From: JANPCX01 sp050916095
GTDB taxonomy: Bacteria > Pseudomonadota > Gammaproteobacteria > Burkholderiales > Burkholderiaceae_C
Reading direction: 5' to 3'
Length of the DNA: 64,000 nucleotides
Assembly: GCA_050916095.1 (NCBI GenBank)
Contig: CP050901.1
Location: 620,001 to 684,000 of the forward strand
This document shows, piece after piece, positions 16,103-23,880 of the stretch (positions within the stretch are counted from its first letter, which is position 1; each line of letters opens with the position of its first letter). The notes under the pieces are model-generated. The model ran no database searches. It saw only the letters and a list, made by a program, of their open reading frames with translations, and was not told the origin of the DNA. Made by a program: the position numbers and the translations under genes.

Positions 16103-16189
16103 CCCTCACCCCAACCCTCTCCCCCGAGTACGGTGGAGAGGGAGCCGGAAACTCCCTCTCCCGCTTGCGGGAGAGGGTTGGGGTGAGGG
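16103..16189. repeat. Palindromic intergenic repeat between liuE and liuD
   Basis: Two 21-bp arms, CCCTCACCCCAACCCTCTCCC and its exact reverse complement, separated by 45 bp that contain a second small hairpin (TCTCCCGCTTGCGGGAGA). This type of element is widespread between genes in proteobacteria. It could fold in the liu transcript and reduce read-through into liuE or protect the upstream mRNA. Confidence 0.85.
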
Positions 16190-16199
16190 CGGCAGCGGG

Positions 16200-18242
16200 T
16201 CATACTGCGGTAAGTTTCAACAACTCCTCACCCTCACTCACCTGATCCCCCACCGCATAAAGCAACTCGGCCACGAGGCCATCGCGTGGGGCGGTGATGG
16301 TGTGTTCCATTTTCATGGCCTCCATCACAGCCAGGGGCTGGCCTTGTTTGACTTCCTGACCAGGCTGGGCCAGGAAGGCGATGAGTTTGCCGGGCATGGG
16401 GGCGGTGAGACGACCGCCCTCAGACGCGCCTTCACCGGCATGGGCGATAGGATCAAACTCGGTGAGGGTGGCTTGAGCCTCCAGGCCAAAGACGGCGTAG
16501 CGCTCGCCCTGCAGGTAGACGGTGAGAGTTTGGCGATTGGGTCCGAGTTGCACGTCGAACATGTCGGCATTCAACGCGGTGAAACTCAAAGGCCAGCGTT
16601 CGCTTGCCGCGCCCAATAGAGTCAGACCATCGTGGGTGCGCTCCAACGTCACCACCTCGTTCTGGCCCTGCCAGTTCAGATGCAAGCGCCGCTGTGCCCC
16701 ACCTTGCATCCGCCAGCCGTCGCGGCGTGACCAGGGGTCGTTGGTTTGTTGTGTGGCTTCATCACGCAGCTTGTGCGCCACCACCGCCGCAGCGGCCAGC
16801 GGCAGGGCCAAGGCGGGGGCGTCAAACAAGGCTGCTCGTTCGCGCTCGATCAAGGCGGTATCTAAGTCGGCGGTGGAGAAGGCCTTGCTTTGCACCACAC
16901 GGCGCAGGAAGGCCACATTGGTGTGCAGGCCAACGATGTGGGTTTGGGCGAGTGCCGCTTGCATACGCGCCAGGGCTTGTTCACGGTCGGCACCCCAGAC
17001 GATGAGTTTGGCGATCATGGAGTCGTAGAAGGGAGAAATGGCATCGCCTTCGCGCACGCCAGCGTCCACACGAACATTCGTTGCAAGATCAGAGCGCTCA
17101 AAACGCGTACACGGCGGCGTGCGGAACACATCGAGCGTGCCGGTTGCGGGCAAGAACTGCGCGTCGGGGTTCTCAGCACAAATGCGGGCTTCAATGGCGT
17201 GGCCGTGAATGCGCAGTTCGTCCTGCTTCAAGGGCAAGGGCTGACCTGTGGCCACACGAAGTTGCCACTCCACCAAATCGAGGCCAGTGATAGCCTCGGT
17301 GACGGGGTGCTCCACTTGCAGGCGGGTGTTCATTTCCATGAAATAAAAACGCAGGTCGCCCTCCGACGACGCGCCGTCGGCGTCGGCTCCTGATGCGGGT
17401 TGTGGCTCTGCGATGAACTCCACCGTGCCAGCGCCCACATAACCGACGGCCTTCGCAGCAGCCACGGCGGCCGCGCCCATCTCGCGGCGGCGGGCCTCGC
17501 TCATGCCCGGGGCGGGGGCTTCTTCCAGCACTTTTTGGTGGCGGCGCTGCACCGAGCAGTCGCGCTCGAAGAGGTAGACCACATCACCCTGGGTGTCACC
17601 GAACACCTGAATTTCAATGTGGCGCGGGCGGGTGACGTAACGTTCAATCAGCACCGCGTCGTCACCAAAACTGTTGATGGCTTCGCGCTGGCACGAAGCC
17701 AGTGCGGCTGCGAATTCTGGCGCGCTGTTCACGATGCGCATGCCTTTGCCGCCACCACCTGCGCTGGCTTTGATGAGCACGGGGTAACCGATGCGGTCGG
17801 CCTCGCGCTGCAAGAGGGCGGGGTCTTGATCGGCGCCGTGGTATCCGGGCACCAAGGGCACGCCGGCCGCGCCCATCAGGCGTTTGCTTTCGGCTTTGAG
17901 GCCCATGGCTTTGATGGCACTGGGGGGCGGGCCGATGAAGGCGATGCCTGCATCAAAACAGGCTTGCGCGAAGTCTTCGTTTTCGCTGAGGAAGCCGTAT
18001 CCAGGGTGCACGGCTTGTGCACCCGTGGCTTTGGCGGCAGCCAGGATGGTGTCGGCTTTGAGGTAGCTGTCTTTGGGTGACGAGCCGCCGATATGCGCGG
18101 CTTCGTCACAGGCACGCACATGGGCGGCCTGGGCATCGGCGTCGGAGTAAACCGCGACGGTGCGGATGCCGAGGCGACGTGCTGTGGCAGCCACCCGGCA
18201 GGCGATCTCGCCCCGGTTGGCAATGAGGATTTTTTTAAACAT
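16200..18242 (-). CDS. liuD: 3-methylcrotonyl-CoA carboxylase alpha (biotin) subunit
   Basis: 680 aa. The biotin carboxylase domain (residues about 1-450) starts FKKILIANRGEIACRV and has the ATP-grasp loop SAGGGGKGMRIV, the catalytic EMNTRLQVEHPVTE region and the HAIEARICAENP block. The C-terminal biotin carrier domain carries AMKMEHT with biotinyl-Lys at about residue 644. With LiuB it carboxylates 3-methylcrotonyl-CoA to 3-methylglutaconyl-CoA. The central part contains a variable, alanine-rich BT-type linker. Palindromic repeats lie on both sides of the gene. Confidence 0.96.
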   Translation of the reverse strand: MFKKILIANRGEIACRVAATARRLGIRTVAVYSDADAQAAHVRACDEAAHIGGSSPKDSYLKADTILAAAKATGAQAVHPGYGFLSENEDFAQACFDAGIAFIGPPPSAIKAMGLKAESKRLMGAAGVPLVPGYHGADQDPALLQREADRIGYPVLIKASAGGGGKGMRIVNSAPEFAAALASCQREAINSFGDDAVLIERYVTRPRHIEIQVFGDTQGDVVYLFERDCSVQRRHQKVLEEAPAPGMSEARRREMGAAAVAAAKAVGYVGAGTVEFIAEPQPASGADADGASSEGDLRFYFMEMNTRLQVEHPVTEAITGLDLVEWQLRVATGQPLPLKQDELRIHGHAIEARICAENPDAQFLPATGTLDVFRTPPCTRFERSDLATNVRVDAGVREGDAISPFYDSMIAKLIVWGADREQALARMQAALAQTHIVGLHTNVAFLRRVVQSKAFSTADLDTALIERERAALFDAPALALPLAAAAVVAHKLRDEATQQTNDPWSRRDGWRMQGGAQRRLHLNWQGQNEVVTLERTHDGLTLLGAASERWPLSFTALNADMFDVQLGPNRQTLTVYLQGERYAVFGLEAQATLTEFDPIAHAGEGASEGGRLTAPMPGKLIAFLAQPGQEVKQGQPLAVMEAMKMEHTITAPRDGLVAELLYAVGDQVSEGEELLKLTAV

Positions 18243-18273
18243 GAACAGCTCCGAAAACTACTTGCCCGGTTTC

Positions 18274-18359
18274 ACCACCCTCACCCCAACCCTCTCCCAG
18301 AGGGAGAGGGAGTCAGTCGGCCCCCTCTCCCTCTGGGAGAGGGTTGGGGTGAGGGTGGT
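18274..18359. repeat. Long palindrome upstream of liuD
   Basis: Perfect 37-bp inverted repeat (18274-18310 against 18323-18359) around a 12-nt loop. It belongs to the same CCTCACCCCAACCCTCTCCC family as the element on the other side of liuD, but its inner arm (AGAGGGAGAGGG) differs, so the two are separate insertions rather than a duplication of liuD flanks. In RNA it would form a very stable hairpin. Confidence 0.9.
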
Positions 18360-18388
18360 AGCACACAATAAATAATCACTTTGCGTTT

Positions 18389-19129
18389 TCACGCCTCATT
18401 GGCTTGAGTTGAGCTTGCACCCAAAAAACCACGCACACGCCGAAACACCGCACGCAGAAACTTAAACAACATCCAAGTTACTACGGCCATCAAGATCACA
18501 ACGATGGTGAGCAACACGCCAAAGACCAAGGGGTGGTTGGTGGCTAACCACACGGCACCAACAACGAGACCGTCTTCGAGCAAGCTGGCGGCAATGTTTG
18601 AGAAAGGTTCGGGCGAGGTATTGATGGCCGCGCGGGTGGTGGTTTTGGCGGCCTGGCTGCTGGCGGCCAGGGTGCCGCCCATCAAAGCAGCCACGGTGGC
18701 CATGGTGGCGTTGTCGGCGCCGAACACGCCAGCGGCCAGTGCAGCGCCTGCGGGAATGCGCACCACGCTGTGCACCATGTCCCACAGGGAATCGACGCCA
18801 GGAATTTTGTCCGCAAAAAACTCGGTGAGCAGCATGAAACCGCTGGCGGCCAACATGGCGGGGTGCTCTAACAAGTGCAGGCCGGTGGGCAAATCCATCC
18901 AACCGATGGCCCCCAAACCGCCGACGAGAAACACCACGGCATACAAACGGAAGCCACTGGCCCACCCCAGCGCTGCGGCCAAGGCCAAGAGGCTGGGCAT
19001 GTCGAGTTGGCTGGCGACCGCTGTGGCGCCATCGCTCACCACTGCGCCCACTTGGGCGGCAGCGTTCTTGTCAATGTGCAGGCCAGCGCCGTGCAGCCAC
19101 TGAACGATGTCATGCCAAAGTGATTCCAT
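18389..19129 (-). CDS. DUF4126 family membrane protein
   Basis: 246 aa with four to five hydrophobic segments: LLALAAALGWASGFRLYAVVFLVGGLG, AMLAASGFMLLTEFFADKIPGVDS, GAALAAGVFG, a second glycine/alanine-rich pair, and a final VFGVLLTIVVILMAVVTWMLF followed by a basic tail (KFLRAVFRRVRG). The GWASGFRLYA and E-F-F-A-D-K-I-P-G-V-D motifs identify DUF4126. The function is unknown. It sits between liuC and liuD on the same strand and may simply be co-transcribed. Confidence 0.88.
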   Translation of the reverse strand: MESLWHDIVQWLHGAGLHIDKNAAAQVGAVVSDGATAVASQLDMPSLLALAAALGWASGFRLYAVVFLVGGLGAIGWMDLPTGLHLLEHPAMLAASGFMLLTEFFADKIPGVDSLWDMVHSVVRIPAGAALAAGVFGADNATMATVAALMGGTLAASSQAAKTTTRAAINTSPEPFSNIAASLLEDGLVVGAVWLATNHPLVFGVLLTIVVILMAVVTWMLFKFLRAVFRRVRGFLGASSTQANEA

Positions 19130-19168
19130 GGTGAACGCTTTTCCTTGAATGCTCAGGGCCTGTTCACC

Positions 19169-19957
19169 CTAAGGCGCGAGCCACGACGGGCTGCGTTTGC
19201 CCAGGAAGGATTGCACACCTTCTTGGCCTTCTGTGCTGGCGCGAATGTCGGCAATACGTTTGGCGGTGTCTGCACGCAGTTCGTTGGTGATGGGGACACC
19301 ACTGAGGTCTTGCACCAGCCGTTTGCAGGCACGGCTGGCCATGGGGCCGTTGGCGACCACGGCGGCCACGATGTCGGCGACTTTGCTGTCGAGCTGGTCT
19401 GCAGCCACCACCTCGTGAACAAAACCCATGGCCAAGGCCTGGGCTGCGCTGAAACGTTCTGCAGTGACCATGTAGCGCCGTGCTGCTTGTTCACCTAAGG
19501 CACGCACCACATAGGGGCCGATGGTGGCGGGCAAGAGGCCGAGTTTGGCTTCGCTCAAACAGAAGGTCACCGCATCGGCAGCGACCACCACATCACAAAC
19601 CGCCGCCAAGCCCACACCCCCGGCATAACAATCACCCTGGATGCGGCCAATCACGGGCACCGGGCAGCGGTAAATGGCCCAGAGCATGTCGGCCAGGGTC
19701 TGCGCATCCGCCCGGTTTTGCTCCCAGGTGTAGTGGGCCATTTTTTGCATCCAGGCCAAGTCGGCTCCCGCACAAAACGCTTTGCCGTGGCCGCCCAGTA
19801 CGACGGCGCGCAGGGTGTTGTCTTGGCTGAGTTGGGTGAAGACCTCAGTCAGTTCTTGGATGACTTCTTCATTGAAAGCATTGCGCACATCGGGGCGGTT
19901 GAGCCAGACGTGGGCGACGTGGTCGTCGCGTTCAAGCAGCAGGTGAGAGGGTTTCAT
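19169..19957 (-). CDS. liuC: Methylglutaconyl-CoA hydratase (crotonase family)
   Basis: 262 aa from ATG 19957 (MKPSHLL, with GAGG upstream); the longer frame crosses vapC. Crotonase signatures: VWLNRPDVRNAFNEEVI, the oxyanion loop GHGKAFCAGADLAWM, and the second loop YAGGVGLAAVCDVVVA with SEAKLGLLPATIGPY. It hydrates 3-methylglutaconyl-CoA to HMG-CoA, the step between liuBD and liuE; the assignment to this substrate comes mainly from the neighbourhood. The gap to the upstream vapC gene is only 7 bp. Confidence 0.92.
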   Translation of the reverse strand: MKPSHLLLERDDHVAHVWLNRPDVRNAFNEEVIQELTEVFTQLSQDNTLRAVVLGGHGKAFCAGADLAWMQKMAHYTWEQNRADAQTLADMLWAIYRCPVPVIGRIQGDCYAGGVGLAAVCDVVVAADAVTFCLSEAKLGLLPATIGPYVVRALGEQAARRYMVTAERFSAAQALAMGFVHEVVAADQLDSKVADIVAAVVANGPMASRACKRLVQDLSGVPITNELRADTAKRIADIRASTEGQEGVQSFLGKRSPSWLAP

Positions 19958-19964
19958 GGCAACC

Positions 19965-20366
19965 TCAATGTCGCAGCGCACGCAAGCCGCGCAAGTCTTC
20001 AAACGCATCGAAATCACGGTCGCGATGCAGCAAGGCATATCCGCGTGCGATGCAAAAGGTAGCCACCAGAACATCGATGGCGCTGCGTACCGTGATACCG
20101 ACTGCGCGCAGGCTGCGGTAGTGCTGAGCGGCTTGTTCCGCCAAGGCTTGGCCACCGGTGTCCTCAATGGCCATGGACAGCATCAAACGCCGCGCTTGCA
20201 AGTAGTCGCGCTCGTGGCGAAAGCCGCGCAGCACTTCATAGAGCACCACGTCTGGCACCACGAGGGTGGCTTCGCCGTGGGTGAGTAAGTCGCGCAAGGC
20301 ATGTTTTTGTGGCGTGTCGGCACCGTTGAAAAAATCAATCCAAACGCCGGAGTCAACGACGACCAT
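19965..20366 (-). CDS. vapC: PIN-domain toxin VapC
   Basis: 133 aa from ATG 20366. PIN-domain ribonuclease with the acidic residues in place: Asp5 in VVVDSGVWIDFF, Glu in VLYEVLRGF, and the C-terminal pair in AIDVLVATFCIARGYALLHRDRDFD. VapC toxins cut tRNA or rRNA and are neutralised by VapB. It overlaps vapB by 14 bp and is followed 7 bp later by liuC, so toxin and catabolic genes probably share a transcript. Confidence 0.92.
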   Translation of the reverse strand: MVVVDSGVWIDFFNGADTPQKHALRDLLTHGEATLVVPDVVLYEVLRGFRHERDYLQARRLMLSMAIEDTGGQALAEQAAQHYRSLRAVGITVRSAIDVLVATFCIARGYALLHRDRDFDAFEDLRGLRALRH

Positions 20367-20670
20367 GGGCACCCTTCTTGGCCGCCGACGTGGCACGCGA
20401 CACGGGTGGCTTGCCCACGGGCTTCACGTAGGGTGTGGTCGATGACTCTTGCACCGACCAGGCCGATGTCTGTGTTGGCGTCGCCCGAGAGTCAGCGTCA
20501 TCGTCGCCATCCCATTGCAGTTTGCCTTCCCACTTCAGGATTTCGCGGTAAGCCGCCTGGCGGGAGAGCAGCTTCAAACCCGCCTCAACGGCGTCCTTTT
20601 TGGTTTTGAAGGGGCCCGCACGCATCGCAGCCTCCAGTGTTGCGTCGTCAATATCAATGTTGGTGCGCAT
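20353..20670 (-). CDS. vapB: VapB-type antitoxin
   Basis: 105 aa from ATG 20670 (MRTNIDIDD; another ATG at 20679). The first 45 residues are a standard ribbon-helix-helix VapB (DDATLEAAMRAGPFKTKKDAVEAGLKLLSRQAAYREILKWEGK). The last 50 are an unusually long low-complexity tail rich in Ser, Thr, Pro and Lys (TPTQTSAWS...KPPVSRATSAAKKG), which must cover the toxin. Its 3' end overlaps vapC. An inverted repeat just upstream is a likely auto-operator. Confidence 0.88.
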   Translation of the reverse strand: MRTNIDIDDATLEAAMRAGPFKTKKDAVEAGLKLLSRQAAYREILKWEGKLQWDGDDDADSRATPTQTSAWSVQESSTTPYVKPVGKPPVSRATSAAKKGAHGRR

Positions 20671-20684
20671 GATGTGCATGAATA

Positions 20685-20711
20685 GTGATTTATATACACA
20701 TCGTACATCAC
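20685..20711 (-). promoter_or_regulatory. Candidate VapBC auto-operator
   Basis: Imperfect inverted repeat GTGATTTA ... TACATCAC (7 of 8 positions) centred about 25 bp upstream of the vapB ATG, in a conspicuous AT-rich stretch (TTTATATACACAT) that also offers a -10 element. It overlaps the liuB stop codon, so the TA pair appears to carry its own promoter inside the liu cluster. Inferred from position and symmetry only. Confidence 0.45.
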
Positions 20712-22345
20712 ATCCGGAAGATTCCAAATTTTGTGTCGTGAATGGGCGCATTGAGTGAGGCGCTCAATCCCAGCGCCAGCACGCGGCGGGTGTCTGCCGG
20801 GTCGATCACGCCGTCGTCCCACAAACGCGCACTGGCGTAGTAAGGGTGTCCTTGGGTTTCGTACTGGTGGCGAATTGGCGCTTTGAAAGCCTCTTCTTCC
20901 TGGGCGCTCCACTGACCGCCCTTGTTTTCGATGCCGTCACGCTTCACGGTGGCCAGCACACTGGCCGCTTGTTCGCCGCCCATGACGCTGATGCGTGCGT
21001 TGGGCCACATCCACAAAAAGCGCGGGCCGTAGGCGCGGCCACACATGCCGTAGTTGCCCGCGCCAAAGCTGCCGCCAATGATGACGGTGAACTTGGGCAC
21101 CGCCGCGCAGGCCACGGCGGTGACCATCTTGGCACCGGCCCGTGCAATGCCTTCGTTTTCCACCTTACGGCCCACCATGAAGCCGGTGATGTTTTGCAAA
21201 AACACCAAGGGAATCTTGCGCTGGCAGCACAGTTCAATGAAGTGCGCGCCCTTGTTGGCGCTTTCAGTGAACAAGATGCCGTTGTTGGCGACGATGCCCA
21301 CCGGCATGCCTTCAATGTGGGCAAAGCCGCATACCAAGGTGGCACCATAGCGGGCTTTGAATTCATCGAACTCGGAACCATCCACGATCCGGGCAATGAC
21401 CTCGCGCACGTCGAAAGGTTTGCGGGTTTGATTGCCTTGGGCGTCCAGCGGAATCACGCCCTGCAACTCGTTCACATCCAACGCGGGCGGGCGCGGTGCC
21501 TTGAGGGCCATGCCTACTTCTTTGCGTCGATTCAAACCTGCCACGGCGGCGCGCGCCAAAGCCAAAGCATGGGTGTCGTCATTGGCCAAGTGGTCGACCA
21601 CGCCGGAGAGCCGGGTATGAACATCGCCGCCGCCCAAGTCTTCTGAGGTCACGACTTCGCCGGTAGCCGCTTTCACCAAAGGGGGGCCACCCAAAAAAAT
21701 CGTGCCTTGGTCTTTGACGATGATGGTCTCGTCGCTCATGGCGGGCACATAAGCGCCGCCTGCAGTGCACGAGCCCATCACCACCGCAATTTGCGCGATG
21801 CCTGTGGCGCTCATGTTGGCTTGATTGAAAAAGATGCGACCAAAGTGATCGCGGTCGGGGAAGACCTCGTCTTGGTTGGGCAGGTTGGCACCACCGCTGT
21901 CCACCAAATAAATGCAAGGCAGGTTGTTCTCTTGCGCGATCTCTTGCGCCCGCAGGTGTTTTTTGACCGTGAGCGGAAAGTAAGTGCCGCCCTTCACCGT
22001 GGCGTCGTTGCACACCACCATGCACTCCACCCCACTGACGCGACCAATGCCGGCGATCACACCCGCCCCAGGTGCGGCATCGCTGCCGTCTTTGTCGGGG
22101 TACATGCCCAGCGCAGCCAAAGGCGCGATCTCTAAAAATGGCGTATCGGGGTCGAGCAGCATTTCCACCCGGTCACGCGGCAGTAACTTGCCACGCGCCA
22201 CATGTTTGGCACGGGCTGCATCACCCCCGCCATGAGCAATACGCGCGAGCTTGGCATTGAGATCATCGACCAATACGCGCATGGCAGCGGCATTGGTTTT
22301 GAAGTCGTCAGAACGTGGGCTGAGTTTGGAGGCGAGCTGGGGCAT
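20708..22345 (-). CDS. liuB: 3-methylcrotonyl-CoA carboxylase beta subunit
   Basis: 545 aa, a typical length. Carboxyltransferase with both crotonase-like halves: VDSGGANLPNQDEVFPDRDHFGRIFFNQA and MGSCTAGGAYVPAMSD in the N-terminal half, and GFMVGRKVENEGIARAGAKM followed by GSFGAGNYGMCGRAY in the C-terminal half, which bind the CoA ester and carboxybiotin. It forms the MCC holoenzyme with LiuD. It is the first gene of the cluster, behind the LiuR-like operator. Isovaleryl-CoA dehydrogenase (liuA), often the first gene, is not present here. Confidence 0.96.
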   Translation of the reverse strand: MPQLASKLSPRSDDFKTNAAAMRVLVDDLNAKLARIAHGGGDAARAKHVARGKLLPRDRVEMLLDPDTPFLEIAPLAALGMYPDKDGSDAAPGAGVIAGIGRVSGVECMVVCNDATVKGGTYFPLTVKKHLRAQEIAQENNLPCIYLVDSGGANLPNQDEVFPDRDHFGRIFFNQANMSATGIAQIAVVMGSCTAGGAYVPAMSDETIIVKDQGTIFLGGPPLVKAATGEVVTSEDLGGGDVHTRLSGVVDHLANDDTHALALARAAVAGLNRRKEVGMALKAPRPPALDVNELQGVIPLDAQGNQTRKPFDVREVIARIVDGSEFDEFKARYGATLVCGFAHIEGMPVGIVANNGILFTESANKGAHFIELCCQRKIPLVFLQNITGFMVGRKVENEGIARAGAKMVTAVACAAVPKFTVIIGGSFGAGNYGMCGRAYGPRFLWMWPNARISVMGGEQAASVLATVKRDGIENKGGQWSAQEEEAFKAPIRHQYETQGHPYYASARLWDDGVIDPADTRRVLALGLSASLNAPIHDTKFGIFRM

Positions 22346-22382
22346 GGGGTCTCCGAGCGGGTCGTTTGGGTCTCGGCCTTAA

Positions 22383-22398
22383 TTGACGTATACGTAAA
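22383..22398 (-). promoter_or_regulatory. LiuR-type operator upstream of liuB
   Basis: The 16-bp near-perfect palindrome TTGACGTATACGTAAA lies 38 bp upstream of the liuB start. It matches the general form TTTACG..(WW)..CGTAAA that comparative genomics assigned to LiuR, the MerR-family regulator of leucine and branched-chain acid catabolism. The only departure from symmetry is one base (TTGAC/GTAAA). No liuR gene lies in the window. Confidence 0.6.
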
Positions 22399-22613
22399 GT
22401 AGATTCTAAGCGCCGCGCTGGGCACGGCACAAGCCGGTCAGGCGTCACTTGATCGGCACACCCTCTCATTGGAGCGAAGGCTTGCTTGATGAATAAAGGG
22501 GCTGGACTCCATTCAGCCTTCACAAAGACAGTGAAAACCACCTTGAACATTGTTGATGGCTGTCGTTGAATGCTGCACCGGCCCATTTCTAAAAATCAAC
22601 GGAGACAAGCTTC

Positions 22614-23591
22614 ATGACATTCAATTCAATTCGCCGCACGTTGGCGCTCACGGCCAGTCTGATGTTGCTACCCACTGCGTGGGTGCCAGCGCAGGCCCAG
22701 ACCTACCCCACGAAACCCATCAACTTCATCGTTCCATTTCCAGCGGGCAGCGCCACCGACTTGATGGCGCGTGTACTGGCCGAGCACATCGGGAAATCTG
22801 CTGGACAGACCATCGTGGTGGATAACAAAGCCGGAGCCAACGGCACCATTGGCACTGCCGCGGCGGCCAAAGCTGCGCCGGACGGCTATCACTTTGTGAT
22901 CGCAACCAGCACCACGCACGCGGCTAATGCATCGCTCTACCGCAAACTGCCTTATGACCCGATCAAAGACTTCACGCCCGTGTCGCAGTTGTCTGATATT
23001 CCCTTCGTGATGCTGGTGCATCCATCGGTACCTGCCGACACCGCACAGAAGTTTGTCGCCCACGCTCAAGCCAACCCCAACAAACTGGCTTGGGGTCACG
23101 GTTCCAGTGGCAGCCTCATCCCAGGCAACGCCTTGATTACCCACAACAAACTCACCATGGTGGCCGTTCCCTACAAAGGTGTGCAGCCTGCGGTGGCCGA
23201 TGCCTTGGGCAACCAAGTGCAAATGGTGTTTGCTGACATTGCCAATGCCTTGCCGCAAGTCAAAGCCGGCAAATTGAGGGCGCTGGCGGTGACGTCGGCC
23301 ACCGAGCATCCGCTGTTGCCAGGCACAGCGCCTTTGTCGGCTGTCGTGCCGGGCTTTGAAATGAACTCCTGGTTCGCCATGTATGCCCCAATCGGCACAG
23401 CAGCGCCCATCGTCAACAAGATGAACGAGTGGGTGCGCGCCGCGCTGAAAGACGCCGCCGTTCAAACCAAGCTGAACGCCTCGGGATTTCGTCTCACACC
23501 GAGCAGCCCGGCTGAACTCGGTGTTTTTACTGCCAAAGAAACCATCAAATGGGCCAAGGCGGTGACGGCAGCGGGCATCACGCCGGAGTGA
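22614..23591 (+). CDS. Bug/TctC-family substrate-binding protein
   Basis: 325 aa with a Sec signal (RRTLALTASLMLLPTAWVPAQAQ). Family marks: KPINFIVPFPAGSATDLMAR, DNKAGANGTIGTAAAAKAAPDGYHF, LPYDPIKDFTPVSQLS and VPYKGVQPAVADALGNQVQMVF. It is a periplasmic carboxylate-binding protein without adjacent tctAB. It is divergent from liuB and shares the 268-bp gap that holds the LiuR-like site, so the ligand could be linked to leucine or isovalerate use, but this is only positional. Confidence 0.92.
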   Translation: MTFNSIRRTLALTASLMLLPTAWVPAQAQTYPTKPINFIVPFPAGSATDLMARVLAEHIGKSAGQTIVVDNKAGANGTIGTAAAAKAAPDGYHFVIATSTTHAANASLYRKLPYDPIKDFTPVSQLSDIPFVMLVHPSVPADTAQKFVAHAQANPNKLAWGHGSSGSLIPGNALITHNKLTMVAVPYKGVQPAVADALGNQVQMVFADIANALPQVKAGKLRALAVTSATEHPLLPGTAPLSAVVPGFEMNSWFAMYAPIGTAAPIVNKMNEWVRAALKDAAVQTKLNASGFRLTPSSPAELGVFTAKETIKWAKAVTAAGITPE

Positions 23592-23666
23592 TGGGGGACA
23601 GCTGCTACAGCGCCCAGAGCAATCACGGAATCGTGCCTGCCTGCGACCGGTATCGTCAACACAGTT

Positions 23667-23725
23667 TCAAAGATCATCATGAAGACGTTGATCCTTGCCT
23701 TCGTACCGTCAAAGATCATCATGAA
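23667..23725. repeat. Two 17-bp direct repeats upstream of the hybrid kinase gene
   Basis: TCAAAGATCATCATGAA occurs at 23667-23683 and again at 23709-23725, 42 bp apart start to start (about four helical turns). They lie in the 289-bp gap between the Bug gene and the kinase-like gene. Spacing on one DNA face is what tandem regulator sites show, but a small duplication is equally possible. Confidence 0.5.
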
Positions 23726-23880
23726 CCGAGCCTAGGCCCACCATTCAGGGCTGACGTGTAACGACCAAGTTGTTAACCTGAGTACGCGAAAAAATCACGC
23801 TGCGGTGCCTTCCTCTTGAACTTGGCACCCAGCAGGTGGTTAGTCGAATACACAGGCAGATTCAACATTGGAGAAGGTTC

